Notes under the pieces: generated by a model
What the model was told of the DNA's origin: nothing
The model's input: only the letters and a program-made list of their open reading frames with translations
The model's database searches: none
Translations under genes and position numbers: made by a program
Shown: positions 32,518 through 46,800 of the stretch, in pieces
Position numbering within the stretch: the stretch's first letter is position 1
Layout of the letters: each line of letters begins with the position of its first letter
DNA from: Elephas maximus indicus
Taxonomy: Eukaryota > Chordata > Mammalia > Proboscidea > Elephantidae
Length of the DNA: 64,000 nt
Direction: 5' to 3'
NCBI RefSeq assembly: GCF_024166365.1
Contig: NC_064831.1
Location: 49,725,768-49,789,767 of the forward strand

Positions 32518-32861
32518 GAGTTCACATAATCCCAATTTCCTTTGAGTGTCAGCACATGGTATTCTAACTGGATTAAAGGAAACAGTAATGTGTACATGAG
32601 TTCCCCATTGAGTAGATGAATACTGATTGAGTAAATGCAAAAACAAGTGTTACCCACTGGAACCTCCCAGGAGGTCTATAAACTGAACAGATGCGTGGAG
32701 GATTTCGAGTTTACGTAATCCCAATTTCCTCTGAGTGTCACTGCACGGTATTCTAACTGTAGATTAACGAAACAGTAATGTGTACGTTAGTTCCCCATAG
32801 AGTAAATGCAAAAACAAGTGTTACCCACTGGAACCTCCCAGGAGGTCTATAAACTGAACAG
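32518..32861. repeat. Local tandem duplication, about 173 and 155 bp units
   Basis: Unit 1 (32518-32690) and unit 2 (32707-32861) share, in order, 'taatcccaatttcct', 'gaaacagtaatgtgtac' and 'aactgaacag', with long identical blocks between. Unit 2 lacks about 20 bp between two GAGTA repeats. Lies between the two genes. Confidence 0.92.
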
Positions 32862-33899
32862 GTTCTTATTATGCCATTTTTCAGTCATTTTTTGAGCTGA
32901 TTTCATCCTTGGGTTCCCCACTAATTAAAATAATTCTAAACCATGAAATACTAGATTTGATTACAAATAAGACAATGTTTACAATTAAACCAGGGTGCAG
33001 CCAGACTAAATAAAGAGAAACAAGGATAAAGTTCTAAAATTATTTGAAAGACATACAAGATAATCCAGGGTAAAAAATTAGTAGCACAGTCGAAAATAGA
33101 AAAATGTGATAAAATGAGGCAAAAACAAAATTTCCAATTCATTTATTTGAAGTCATTAATGTTGCAAAAATAAGATGAGCAACAAATCAGGACACGTTAC
33201 TTTAATTCTTTACAGGCCAAAGGGAAATGAAATATTACATCTCCTTAGTAAATCAGATCAGCCCTAGTATTTCTTACAGGGACCCCCATCAACATTTTAC
33301 ACACAGAGTTACCAGGACTGAATCTCTCACACTGTAAAATGACAGTACTGGTCTAGGCAACATCATCTGAATAGTTGTAAAGATGATCACAGTACATTAA
33401 TTCTGTCTAGATGACAGCATGTGAACTTGTGATAACAAAGTATTTCTGAAATACATATTAAAGTGCATTAGTTTCTAGCGAACTCCAAATTGTGTTCTGC
33501 ATGAATGGTGCCCCAACGGGCTGTGTCAAAGCAGCGGACCTGAACACCACCAATATTTACTAACTAATTTTAAACAACCATTTAAGGTATGTAACTTTAG
33601 AAAGTCCATATACAAAAAAAAAGTGCAGTGGAGTAGCTGATCATTTTTAATGTTATTTTACACATTCCTCCTTGGTCAAACAATGTGAAAACACATAAAA
33701 ACCCCCAAATTCACATTTTAACCTTTTTCAAATGTCTTATAAAATTAGACAGCTATCTGCTACAGCCTATTATCACCATAGTATTAAACTCTTGGTCTGG
33801 TGCTTTATTTGTTATCAAGTGCTTTATGTAATTTTTTAGAGTTTTTTTTTTTTTTAATTTAGTTTTCAAAACAAGACATCAGAAGATCTATCATATATA

Positions 33900-34051
33900 C
33901 GCAAACCCTGGTGGCGTACTGGCTGCTAACCAAAAGGTCGGCACGTGGAGTCTACCAGGCGCTCCCTGGAAACTCTATGGGGGCAGTTCTGCTGTCCTAT
34001 AGGGTCACTATGAGCCAGAATTGACTTGACAACAAGGGGTTTGTTTGTTTA
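33900..34051 (+). mobile_element. AfroSINE with target-site duplication in the BNIP2 3' region
   Basis: Short form from CAAACCCTGGTGGCGTACTG. Flanked by ATCATATATA at 33890-33899 and 34052-34061. Confidence 0.9.
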
Positions 34052-34154
34052 ATCATATATATATATAGTTGCAACAAAGTGTTCTGTTTAACTTCTAGTA
34101 TCACTCTTTACTTTCCACACTCTGCCCTATTTTCAGTTACTATTTAGAACTCTG

Positions 34155-34353
34155 GAGTCCCTGGGTGGTACAAATGGTTAATGTGCTCAGCCGCTAACTG
34201 AAAGGTTGGGGATTCAAGTCCACCCAGAGGCACCTCAGAAGAAAGGCCTGGCAATCCACTCTGAAAAATCAGCCACTGAATACCCTATTGAGCACAGTTC
34301 TACTCTGACACACAAGGAGTTGCCATGAGTCGAAATCAAATTGATGGCGACTG
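34155..34353 (+). mobile_element. Older long-form AfroSINE
   Basis: GGAGTCCCTGGGTGGTACAA head, CCTGGCAATCCACTCTGAAA middle, and GTTGCCATGAGTCGAAATCA tail. Confidence 0.82.
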
Positions 34354-37300
34354 ATATTTAGAACATTAAAGGAATGTTACATTACTGGGCCTCATCATCG
34401 ATCTAATTCATTCAGAATCTTGGGAAGCAGTGGGGGTTTGTGAAGGGCTATCCAGGTAATTCTTCTGTACCAGCTCAGAATGCTGAATAGATAACTCTCC
34501 CCACCCCTTTCCTTACCAATTGGTTTTTCAAGGCAGTTAACTCTCCCAGCAACTCAATCTACACAATTCCTATTCTCTATAAGATCTCTAATGGAATAGT
34601 GGACCTAACTTATAAGTACATTAATTCCTCTACATACCCCATTCCTCTGAGATTTGTTTTGTGATTCATTTTTCAAATATACCTACAGGCTGGGAAAGAA
34701 CAGGCATGAGCGCAAAGTACAACGGTGGAGTGATCTCCATTTTCAACCTACTTCCTCCTCCCTTCTGATGGTGTGATATCAATCGTCCACATATAATGTG
34801 GGACAGGGAAGATGAAGCAACTGTCGTCTTAGATTCAATCATACCAACCTCATTAGGAAAATGCCTTCCTCTACCCAATAAATTCTAATGCTAATGTATC
34901 TGTCAATTAAATCTAAAAAGCTGCTTCTGCAGTAAATCCATTACTCTTCCAAATTCCCTGAGCACTCACAGAAAAACACAGTAATGCCATATAGTCACTT
35001 AAAGGAAGTCTCTCTCCAAAAGCGGATCCTTTACCTTTACAAATTCCTGGAACTGCACTTGAAGAAAGCACAGCTACACATACATACTTGGCAATCAGCA
35101 GATTTTGGTATTCAATGTGGTGTACTAGTGATGTCCATTTTGGAAGACTACATTAAAGTTTACCAACCGTGGAATATGAAAAATAACCCAGTCCTAAACT
35201 TTCATCTGAGCAGTGTAATTGCTGACCCTGTCTGTTTAAACCTGCATCTGTATGAAGAGACAAAGAAAGCAGAGGAAAATAGGAACTTGTGGAAACACAA
35301 GCACGATTCATTTCAAGGCATTAACAGTCTGTTCCCCTTTGCTCCCCACATCTCGTTATTCTCATACTGTGTGTAACCTGCCCCGTTTTCTTGCTGGATC
35401 CAGGAACGGCAGCCCTAGCCACACATGCGTGCAGTACTTCCCTTAAAAGGGACAAATTCAGTGGCATCTTAAATAACAGCTCTACGCCTTTATAGTTTTC
35501 TTTCTTTTACTTCCTTGTTTCATCTTCCTACCCAACTGTCCTGCCAGACTCTATTAGACCATATTTTCTCATACTTCCCTCCGAGTTAAAGACGATTAAG
35601 CTTATATTGTGGGGTCAATGTCTTAGTAGAATGCAGGCTAGTTCTAGTTAAAAAAAAAAAAGAAAAAAAAAACTCGGGGAAAGTTTTCACGTTTGGAACA
35701 AGTTGCAGCTATAGTTAGGAACAATGATTGCAACAGCAGAAGTCAATAAACACAATAAAGAATTGAAACTATTCACTGTATTTTTCAAACAGAAGAACTG
35801 AGTACTTAACATGGTGGAAAACCACCTATTAAGAAACTCAGCCCACTTTGAAAAGACCTACAGAAGAAAGACTACTCAGAATGCTCTATAAACAAAGAAT
35901 ATAACCACAATTCACTACGCTCTTTTGTTCACGATATTCCCATTACCAGCTCAGAAGGAATGCCTAAGTTGCTGTTACTCTGCTTCTCCCACACAAGTGG
36001 TGCTGAGAGTTGCGCATGCAGTAATGGTTTTGGCTTGATTCACCATAATGACAGTTCAGGGTCGCCTACAGCTGCTGAGGATAAATCCAGGATAAATCAG
36101 AAGGCTGCTGAGGAATCTCTCATGTTGGGAATCCCCCAGCATCTCCATGACTGGATTTAAGTTAGCGTGCCAAGTTCATGACTGAGGAGGACAAAAAGTA
36201 AACTAAAATCCCTTTGTGTAGTAGCAACTTCATACTAAGAAAGGCAATGATAAAAGCCATGTGTGTGCTCAGTCTATAACAGAATAAGCCTTAAAAACAG
36301 CTCACATCCACTTCCATTTTGCTACCCTACGTCACTCTTGTGTAAAATACCTTAGAGGAAGGGCTGGGGAGTAGTGTGCTTGGAGGGTGCCGAGTTTACC
36401 AAATGCATATGGGTCACACCAGTATGCAGACACAATACTAGATTAGTTCATGTACCTGAACATTACTGAATCACACTTAACAGCCCCAGCCTGTGATAAA
36501 GCTGTTGTTTTAAAGTGATTTTGTGGTAATTAAGTTCTTCCTGGAAGCACAAGTACAATTTATTTCAATGTAAAGTACAGGTATTTATCAAATTAAACAA
36601 GGAGTTTATGTTTTTGTCAAACATGTCATCCAAAACGGCACAATATAATGGTGCTCTAAGACTTACAAGGTTAACCTAATTTACAGTACTGTCAAACACA
36701 ATTCAAAAGAAATGTGAAAACACACCATATCTGACTAGGCTAAACACCTAACATTTACAAAGAACTGATACGGAAGTATTCTGGTCAAGTGCCCACATTG
36801 AGAGCAGTTTAAAAAGCAGCCCTTGTTTTCTACAGAAGAAGCAGTGACAGTATATAACTCATCACACTCTCTGTAACACCACACAGCACTCACACCAGTT
36901 CCGGGGAGTGATACCCTGGATACACAGCTTATTTCACATTAGTGAACAAACCTAAGATTTTTATAAAGTTCTGACTTTCGGCCAGAAGATAAAATGTTCC
37001 ATATATATACATATATACACAGTCCAATTCCAAATCTCTTAAATTCTCTAGTTCCAAAGATGGCTTTTTGACTTGTCTTTAAGTTTAAAAAGGAAGATGT
37101 GCAATGCACTTGTATTTGAGCTTCAGAATTAAGGAACAATAAACATTAAGTGAAAAAAAAATTAGGATAGTACTTATCTATTTAGATGATGTACATAAAC
37201 AAATAAGATCTTTGGGTATTCATGAGACCCAGTTTAACTGTTTCTCATTCTGAGCAACTTAATTTTCTAAGTTATCCAGGAAATGTATTTAAACACTTAC

Positions 37301-37761
37301 GAAAACAAATTCTAACATGCACTTTACAAAATCATGGTCTTACTTATCTGCATATTTTTCCACAAGACAGGTATACATTAAAAAATATTGTTCAAAAACA
37401 AAAATATATATTATCTCTTTCCTTTACCATTTATGCATATAAATATTTTACTGAAGAAGATGCGTCATTCAATAAACAAATGCAAAAACCGCTTTATATA
37501 AAGTGTGGTTCTGATATGGCAATATAAAATATAAAATGATTACAACATAATTAGCTATTAAAGAGCTAAATTCAAGAGATTTGTAAACCAATACAGCAGT
37601 GAACAGTCTCTTGTACAAAAGTCCATTAAGAAAAAGTCAAGTCAACTTTGTAACAGGTTACATAAAACTAAGGGTCAATAAAAGCATTACGAATGGAAAA
37701 AAAAAAAAAAGCATTGCTTCATCAACACATTCTTCAGTCTTGTTTGGACTAGATGCCAAAC

Positions 37762-37813
37762 TTACTGTTCACTTTTTGGTTCATCTTGTTTTCCGTTAAG
37801 CTCTTGATCGACT
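37762..37813 (-). CDS. BNIP2: BNIP2 terminal coding exon
   Basis: After acceptor TTTTTAACAG the exon completes a split Arg codon (CG|A) and reads [16 protein letters not shown] then TAA at 37764-37762. The tail is short, charged and typical of BNIP2. Confidence 0.95.
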
Positions 37814-40800
37814 CTGTTAAAAACAATATAGATAATGAGAGACCAGCAACTGAATAATTTTCTTTCTAAAAATAAGGATTACTCTTAGCACAGAATATTA
37901 TTCCGTTAAAAACAAAGCTTTGCAAAGAAGCAACATAGTAAAAAGGTTACCAAACATTACATCCCCAACCAGGAAAGAGAAATTTTAAAGGCAAGAGAAC
38001 ACTGGCAAGAAATGTTAACTCTATATTTTCTTTAAAAACTATAAAATATCTTACGTACACATGCACATATATTTTCTTAAAGTTCCAAGTACAACTGGCA
38101 TATTAAAATGTTGAACTGTAGCTTGGCTGGGGCAAAGATCCAAGCGATGAGAGGGACTGGCAGCAAAAACAACTGCTTCAAAAATGCTTTTGTTAACTAA
38201 AATAATAAAGTGCCACTAATGCCACCAACCGAGCAATTAATATTTTTAAATTCAGAGATAAAAATGCATATTTATGGAAACCATAACTATTCTCCAAAAT
38301 TTATGTGTGGACTAAGAATGCACTTCACTTTTTTGATAGTAAAGAACCATAAGAATTTAACATTCAGAGATATCGAGATGAAGATTAAAAATCTGAATGG
38401 AATGACTGGTAGGCTGCACAGAGGCCATACCAAAATTTAAGCAAGTGGGGATGAGAAGATCACATAATTACCAAAAAATTATAGAGAACCTTTCAAAGAT
38501 AATATACAACAATCTAGCACTACTTGTATTTGTAGGAGTCTGAATTACCATGGGGGTGTATAAAGGCAGCTGGTATGATACATGAAGGTGCTTTCCACAC
38601 TGGTTTCCACTACTGTGACCATCAGGTGCCTGAACATTACTGAATCAGACTTAAAAGCCCTGGCCTGTGCTAAAGTCAGATTAACAACATTTAAAAATAT
38701 TTTTATAATGGTATCAAAAATTTCAAAGGTACACACTTTTGATATGGCATGCGATATATACCCACTGCTTTCAACATCTGAAATATCCTATGAACTAATT
38801 TCATAATTATTTTGTTTTTAAATTTATTTGAAATATTTTAATAATTGGTCACACTTGCACTGAGTGGCTGAAAGAAACATCTGAAACATTTAAAGCCATC
38901 ACACTTCAATACTCCTAGTTTGTACCCTCCCCTATCACCAGGGCTCAACAGGGAGATTTCATCTTCCATCAAATTGCCCACATCTAACTGGTTAAGTTTT
39001 GTCTTAAAAAAAAGCTTCTCTATTTTAAAAATTAAATCTATCATCTTTAGGCTGGTAAGGATTTTTTTTAAGGCTCAAGAAATGCTAAATGAAAACTAAG
39101 AAGTACCTAAAAGACATATCTAAGATTAAACACAAAACTAAAAATCAAGATAAAATAATTGTGGTAGGTTTCAAACAATAGATTTAAGTAGAAAAAGTAC
39201 AATGAATTCCATTTTTAAATTTCTTGATGCTTACATTACTTCTTGACAGGTGATTACATACTCAGAATTTTTTAAAAGGCACAATAAAGCACTTTTCATC
39301 AATCAGGACAATTCACTTGGAAATGTCATGAAGCAGCTAGCTTCAAAATAGTCTACAGATTATATTTTTAATTTCAGCCAGTTGTCTGGCAAATGCAGAC
39401 CGATGCGTACGAAGGAATGAGAAACCAGCAGTATGTAAAATCACTGTTCACATCTATGCAAACGGCATCGGCTAAACTGAAGTGTTACAACACTGAAGCG
39501 TAAGGCTAGGGCTCTAAAACACCCCTGACTGAGCCCAAATGTGTTCAAAGTTAAGAAAGTTCCAGTTCCAGTTAGTTACATTTGGTTGGTTCCTTACAAT
39601 GGTCAAATGACAAAAACTACATATAGATCTGTCACCTTAACTTTCAAGAAATTGTATTAAATTATAATGCTTTGCTAACTTAATTGTCAGTATTTTAAAA
39701 TCCATTAACAAATTAGATCCAAATCCTACATCTTTGTAAAATACTATATAAAATGCAACTATTCTATACCCTGGATTTTAATCTTTGCCAAGATATTAAG
39801 AGATAATAGTTTGTTATGCTCAAAGCCGAAGTATTCAGAATAAACTTAAAACGGAAAGCAGAGTGTTTAACTGTTAAATGGCACACTGAACTCTTAGGCA
39901 TTTTATCACATGTAGAATTTGACTGGTTAGCAGGCCATTGAAGCATTTAAGGAAATCCATGTTGGTTAGCCAAAGAGTATACGCATTGCAAATATAACCA
40001 TCAACCCCAGGGAAATAAATGATCCCTTCGAAAAGCCTGTGTGAATATTTCAAAAGCACAAGTTAGAAATTTAAAGATAATGGTGAAAACAGATATAGTC
40101 TTAGGAGTATTTGATTTTAAAACAGTATTCTTAGTAACTTCTCTGGTTTCACCTTTAGTATTTATAAACAAATAGAAGGGTAAGGGTGGCAGGGGGTTGG
40201 TCTCTAATGCCTAACTGGCATTATATGTGGTGCTAACTCAGGGTGAATCCAAGTCATATTTAGCATAAGGAACTTTAGATTCACCCTGTATTTGGATGCT
40301 GGGGTATATTTATATTTACATATGCTATTATCTTTGTCTACAAGCTAACCAACCAATACGGAAGAGTTAGTCTGTGCAATGCAAGTGGACTAGTCTAGAT
40401 GCAACCCCGTCAAGGTGTGCATATACCTTTTCTGTTTCTTTTTTAACTTTTCTTCTTCATACCTTGGTAGGGAAGAGTTATTTCAGTAAATATACATGTT
40501 ATGAACAAAAACTCCAAAAAGGTACTAAAACTAAACCCATAAAAGTTTGCACACAAAAACGGAAATATTTAATACACTAAGTATAAAATCAAAACTGACT
40601 TGACAAATTTGGCTTTGACATGCTGAGCAGACTAAAACCTCAGATTAACAGAGCCAAGGAAATTTTCTATATAACGACATTGTGATGCTCAAGTATTTAT
40701 GTTAACAGTCCTTTACCAAGTCCTTTCGAAGTTAGATTGAAGTGAATTTTGTACACAGAACAAGTTGCAGCCACTGCAAAGTATTAATGTTAAGCCAAAA

Positions 40801-43800
40801 AAAAAAAAAAAAACCAAATCTGTTGCCGTTGAGTTGATTCCAACTCGTAGTGACCCTATAGGACAGAGTAGAACTACCCCACAGAGTTTCCAAGGAGTGC
40901 CTGGTGGATTCAAACTGCCAACGTTTTTTTTTTTTTTGTGTGGTTAGCAGCTGTAGCTCTTAACCACTACACCACCAGGTTTTCGGTATTAAGGTTAGGC
41001 TGACATAAATAATATTTGAGTTCTTTAGTAATATGGTTCTTTGATGACATGATAAATTTATTTATGTTTGAAGAGATGCATATTCCAGTGTGGAGGATGT
41101 TCTTCAGTACTGACCAATCAGACAATCATCTCAGACAGTGATAAGCCTTTAAAAAATATAAAATACGTCACAACCAGAAATTATTCCTCCCAGTTCTTCA
41201 ACTGGGAGTCTGAAGAAAACGGTGACTTACACAGAAGCAGTGTCTAGATTTAGGAAGGTTTGAGAAAACAGCTTCTTCCCCTTTTTTCTTGATTATAAAA
41301 AAGAGGGCAGTTACAAAACATTTATAATAGACGAAGCAAGAAGAGTGGGTATTGAAAAATGTTTACCTCTTGCATATCAAAATATAAAGATTCAAGACAA
41401 CTGAGTAAATAAAACAAAACATACCGTTTTATGCATTCTGGTATGCCAACATACTCCATGGGGACCAGCTCTGCCAGTTCTGCCAGATTAAAGACATATC
41501 TAATTTTCTGGCTGAATTTTGAGCTATAGAAGAAAAAAAAAAACAATTATCTCAATATTTCTGATCAACAGAATTGATAAGAAATTTATACAAGTTTTGT
41601 TTTCCATAAAATTACCTAATAAACGGTCTTGTAACAGCCAGAAGTGTTCTGATAAACCAAGAGGGATGTACAATAATTAGAGATTTTAGGTTTTTCCGTA
41701 ACCTGGAGTTAAAAAGAAAATAAAGAAAAATCTCTACGTATTCTAATGGTAGAAGAAAAATTAAGACATCAGTAAGTCTGTGCAAGTTTATTTAATTTAA
41801 AACAAATAATTTAAAAAGCTCACCCAAGAGTTATAAGTAAGGTGTGGTACTCATGAAGACAAGAGAAATGCACTCTTGAATCTTATGGTCCTTCCTGTCA
41901 CTATGAAACAAACCTTACTTCATTTGGCCAAATTTATATCCAGCCTGTCTTTAAATGCCTCCTAGTATACATTCAGAAACCCTGGTGGTGTACTGGTTAA
42001 GTGCTACAACTGCTAACCAAGAGGTCAGCAGTTCAAATCCACCAGGCACTCCTTGGAAACTGTATGGGGCAGTTCTACTCTGTCCCATAGGGTCGCTGTG
42101 AGTCAGATTCGACAACGGCAACAGGTTTGGTTTTCAAGACTGTCAACCAGAGGTAGAGGCCAGTACTCAACACAGAGTAAACTGGTTTCATTTTCCAGGA
42201 CTGGAAGAAAACTGGTACTAATTCCTTCAATACCACGAAAGGCACTGTGTAGGTGGAGAGATAGGAGTGGACACGACCAGAGGAAGAGGCAGTATGAACC
42301 AGACCTCATTCCTGTTCTTAAGGAGTTTACAACTGCATTAAGAGAGAGACTGTCCCTATCTTCTAGATACATACTGAAATATTTAGAGATGAAATGACAT
42401 AACGTCTAGAATTGGATTCAAAATAATACGAGCGGAGAAAATATAAAAGCATTATCCTAGGCCTCTTCTTCTTAGTTAAGTAAAAACTTAAAAAAAATTA
42501 TTTTATGCAAAAATAAACTGGCCATTAATAAAAATTTTTTAACCAATGTCCTGTTAAAAAATAAAGGTAAAACTATCAATGAGTCTGAGTGGGTTAAACT
42601 AGTTTCAATTAGCTATGGCCAAATCAAGCCACCTGGAGGATCTAAGTTCCTCCCATCAGCACGGATGTCTAACTCCCAGGAGAGCGCATTTCTAGAGGTC
42701 ATTCTAAAATAAATTACTGTTAAACAAGCACTGCTAAAAAAACATAAAACATGCTAAGCACTACAAGTTAGGCAACAACTCAGAGAATGGAATAAAATAG
42801 GAAATGTAGTAAGTTCTCCAACCTTTCCCAAGACGTAAACTGTAGGGAAGTGTACATTGGGGTATATGAAGAAATAATTGTTTTATACATATATTGAAAG
42901 GTTAAAAGAGATCAAAATTGATTTCCTTCATGACGTTCTAAAATATTGCTTTGAGAAGATAAAAATCTGTTAAGAAATGCATAAATGTAATTTAGGAAGT
43001 AGATACATGGGTACATGTGGTAACAGGAAATAAAATTTAATCAGGCCAGCATAAAAATTATTCAGGCTAGCTTTCAAACTGTATCTGTATTACCTTCTAT
43101 CAATTTGCTGATAGCATTTCCTAAGCCATCCCAGACTGGGCATTTTTCTTCGAGTTGTTGCACCATTTAAGTAAACAATCATGTAGTTTTCTGCTACTAA
43201 CAGCTCCAAAGTGCCAATAACATACCTGTAAAAACAAATTAAGATTAAGCCTTAAATGCTGCTGTGCAGAACTAAATCAGGTTCTGCAAATTATACAATT
43301 CCCCCTTCTTCTCAACGAAAGCAGAAGCTGTTAAGTTTTTAAAACTGGTATTATGATTTTTTAAAAAGAGTTCTTTTAGAGATACATATTGAAATGTTTA
43401 CTGATGAAATGAGTTGCTAAATAATACAGGGGAGAGGGGGAGGAGTTGGAATAATGTGTAAGAAATTCTTCACTATGGAAGCTGGCTGACCGGCACACAA
43501 AGGTTCAACATAATTCTCCCCACCTTTCTATGTTTGAACTTTTCCATAATGAAGTTTTAAAAAACTGCACTAAGCTGAGAAATGGAGTGACTCTGTGGCA
43601 ATGTAATTGAACTGAGTCAGCGCAGCGTATCTGGCATCTAGGCTGACTGCAGTTGAGTCCTAATGTTGGCATAAGAGTCACTTCTTCAGACGTCATGTGT
43701 CCTCACATGTGAAATAAAGGCATTGGAACAGACGTGAGATATCCTTTCCAGTTCTAGATTTTGACAATTTTTCTATAGAATGGGAAAATTATAGTTTCAT

Positions 43801-46800
43801 GACACTAAGGAATAAGGACTTAGAGAATCACAACTGGGACTTTTACAGTTTTTATGCTGCTAAAGTGCACTTTCTTAAACTGAAGATCGAATGAGCTTAA
43901 AATTCTGTTCAAACGTTTTTGGGAAGATGTACTTACTTAAAGAGATTGTCCATCAGGTATCTATAGTTGGGTTGACTACTTTCAGGCATAAAACAGACAG
44001 CAAATACAACAATTGCATTTAATCCATCCCCATAATATCCTGGGGGGAGGGAAGAGGGAAGGAAACACAAAGGCGATTACTACTGTTATTTTACTCACAA
44101 GACTTTTCAGAGGAATCTGTATGACGATTAGATTATCGTAGTTTACCTTCCACAAACTTCTCACAGTTTTTACTCTGTGCAGTCTTTCAATCCCCTCTTC
44201 CCAAAAAAGAAAGTGAAATTTGAAAAGGAAAGAAGGTGAGCTTAAAAACTAAAAAACCACATCTAAACTGGCATAATTAAAAAGCCTGCCTTATTTTACT
44301 AAGGAGACAAATACAAAGATATAATCTAAGTAGACACAACCAACATCTGAATCTTATGTATTCTTATTCAGTTTATAGCTAAAATGGATGCTTTTGAAAA
44401 GACAGCTTCGTATTCAACAATACCTAGTATTTTGCAGATTTTGGGACATGAAAACTAGGGAAAGATTACGTAATTCTAAGTGAAGAAAAACTGCTAAAAT
44501 GTGTTTCAATTACAATCTCTAGGTATTAAGCTGTATTCAGTAACAAATATTTTTGCTTTAACCTTCATTTCTACTGTAAGGTTTTAACATCTCAAGTACG
44601 TAATGAAGCTTCACTACCTTTCTTAATCCCTCAGTCACAATATGCACTAAACGTGATAATCCAATAGGATTAGATGGCCTTAATTATTTTTCCCTAAGAG
44701 AAATAAAGCGCCATTTCTGAATGATACTAGGTTTCAACCATTAGGCAGGTCTCATGACTTGCCTCCTATGAGCTAGTTGAATTAATGTGCAGCTGTGGAC
44801 TTCCTGACCCAGAGTATCCTGTTTTCTTCATCTAAATATGATTAAATTAGGCAGAAGAATGTGACTGCAAATATTCAAGTGACTTGCTTTCAGATGAATG
44901 AAGACTGTGGAAAGAAGCAGGAGAATGCACTCAGCAGAGAAGAAATAAAATGGAAATGACTCATGAAAAATCAATTGGCTTAACCTATGTGTCCCCTCTG
45001 TCCTATGTTAGGAGGGTTTAAGGTAATAAGACACACTGGGAGTTGTCCTTCTTTTTAAAAAAGTTAACTAAAAAATTGGTGTAAAAAAATATATATGCAA
45101 CACAGCATTTACCAATTTAACATTTTTAGTCAGCTGCTTTTCTGACTATCACTAACAGTCTTGCACTGTTTACACAGTGACCAGGCAAGCTGCTACATAC
45201 AGCACAGTGAGACTAACAGCAGTTGTACTCTCACAGCTTTTCCTAGTTGACTAAAAAGTCTGTTAAGCAAAGGCAGCATACCTTCTACCTTTGTGTACCC
45301 TACAAATACACAAAGTCAGTCCCCAACAAATATGTGAAATGAAGTAGTTCTCTACTTTGTGGTAGAGTTGATTTGTTCAGGGTTGTTTTTTGTTTTTTTT
45401 AAATGTGCATTAGGGGAAAGTTCACAGAGCAAATTAGTTTCCCATTCTATCAGTGTTCCATGGCACTGCATTCCCCACAGTGTGTCTGCGCTCTCCTCAT
45501 TTCCTTCCCTCCTGATTTTCTACCCTCTCCTGCATTATCATCTTTGCTTTTGGGCAAATGTTGCCCATTTGATCTCATATAATTGATTGTTCTAAGGAGC
45601 ACATTCACCCTGGTTGTTATTGTTTATTTTATGGGTGGGCCTGTCTATGGTTGGCTGAAAGGTGGTCTCTGGGAATGGCTTCAGTTCCAGCTCAGAAAGG
45701 TGGCTTGGACCATAGTCTTGGGGGTTCCTCCAGTCTCTGTCAGACCAGTATATTTGGTCTTTTTTGAGAATTTAGTTTTTTGTTTTGCAACTCTCCTCCC
45801 GCTCTGTCCAGGGCCCTCTGTTGTGACCCCAGTCAGAGCGATCAGTAGTGGTAGCCAGGCACCATCTAGTTCTTCTGGTCTCAGGGTCATGTAGGCTGTG
45901 GTTCATGTGGTCCGTTAGTCCTCTGGACTAATTGCTACCTTGGGTCTTTGGTTTTAATTCTCTTTAGCTCCAGATGTAAAAGACCAATAGTTATATCTTA
46001 GACGGCCACGTGCAAGCTTTTAGGACCCCGGATGCTACTCATCAAAGTAGGACGCAGAATGCTGTCTTTATGAACTATGTTGTGCCAATTGATGTAGACA
46101 TTCCCTGAGTCTATGGTCCTTCACCTTCAAGCCTGGGAACTTTGTCTTGCAAGGTGTTTGGTTCATAAGCAGTTGCCTTAACCGTGGTCCTTGTGTGTGT
46201 TCAGGGTGTTTAAGTAAATTAACATAGTTTTAAAAGTCCAAGGTTTTACTTGTATCTACAAAAAGATTTGTACAAGAATGTTCACAGTAGCTTTATTCAT
46301 AATAACCAAAATTGAAAACAAATCGAGTGTCCATGAAGAGAACAGATAAGCAAATTATAGTTTATCCATGCAATGAACTACCATTCAGCAATAAAAAGGA
46401 AGGAACTATGGATACATGCAACCGCATGGATGAATTTCAGAAACACTATGAGCAAAAGAATGAAAAGAGTGCATACTACATGATTCCATCTAGAACATGC
46501 AAACTTAATCACAGGGGTATGCATTAGAACAATGGTTACTGGGAGGGGGAATTCACGGAGAAGGGGTATGAGAAATTTTCTGGGACAATAAAAATGTTCT
46601 GTAACTTTTGAAGTGTACATATATATCCCACACTTCTAAAGTTACAGAACATTTTTATTCAGTTTAGTAAGTTTTCACAGATGGCCATATAACCACATAC
46701 CTATATAGGTATACATGGTTATATGGCCATTTGTCAAATTTTTTTATACACACATACATGCATGTGATTATATGGGTGTTTGTCAAGCCATATACACCCA

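Larger units (their letters stand above)
33125..37761 (-). other. BNIP2: BNIP2 3'UTR (extent inferred)
   Basis: The sequence below the stop codon is AT-rich with no other gene. Minus-strand AATAAA signals occur at 36564-36559, 33809-33804 and 33147-33142. The nearest gives a 3'UTR of about 1.2 kb, the farthest about 4.6 kb. The farthest fits the compact spacing to GTF2A2 but is unproven. Two AfroSINEs (33900-34051 and 34155-34353) would lie inside the long form. Confidence 0.5.

Noticed and set aside
34984-35376. 130-codon plus-strand ORF antisense to the BNIP2 3'UTR
   Set aside because: No recognisable domain and no supporting signals; length is compatible with chance in this amount of sequence.
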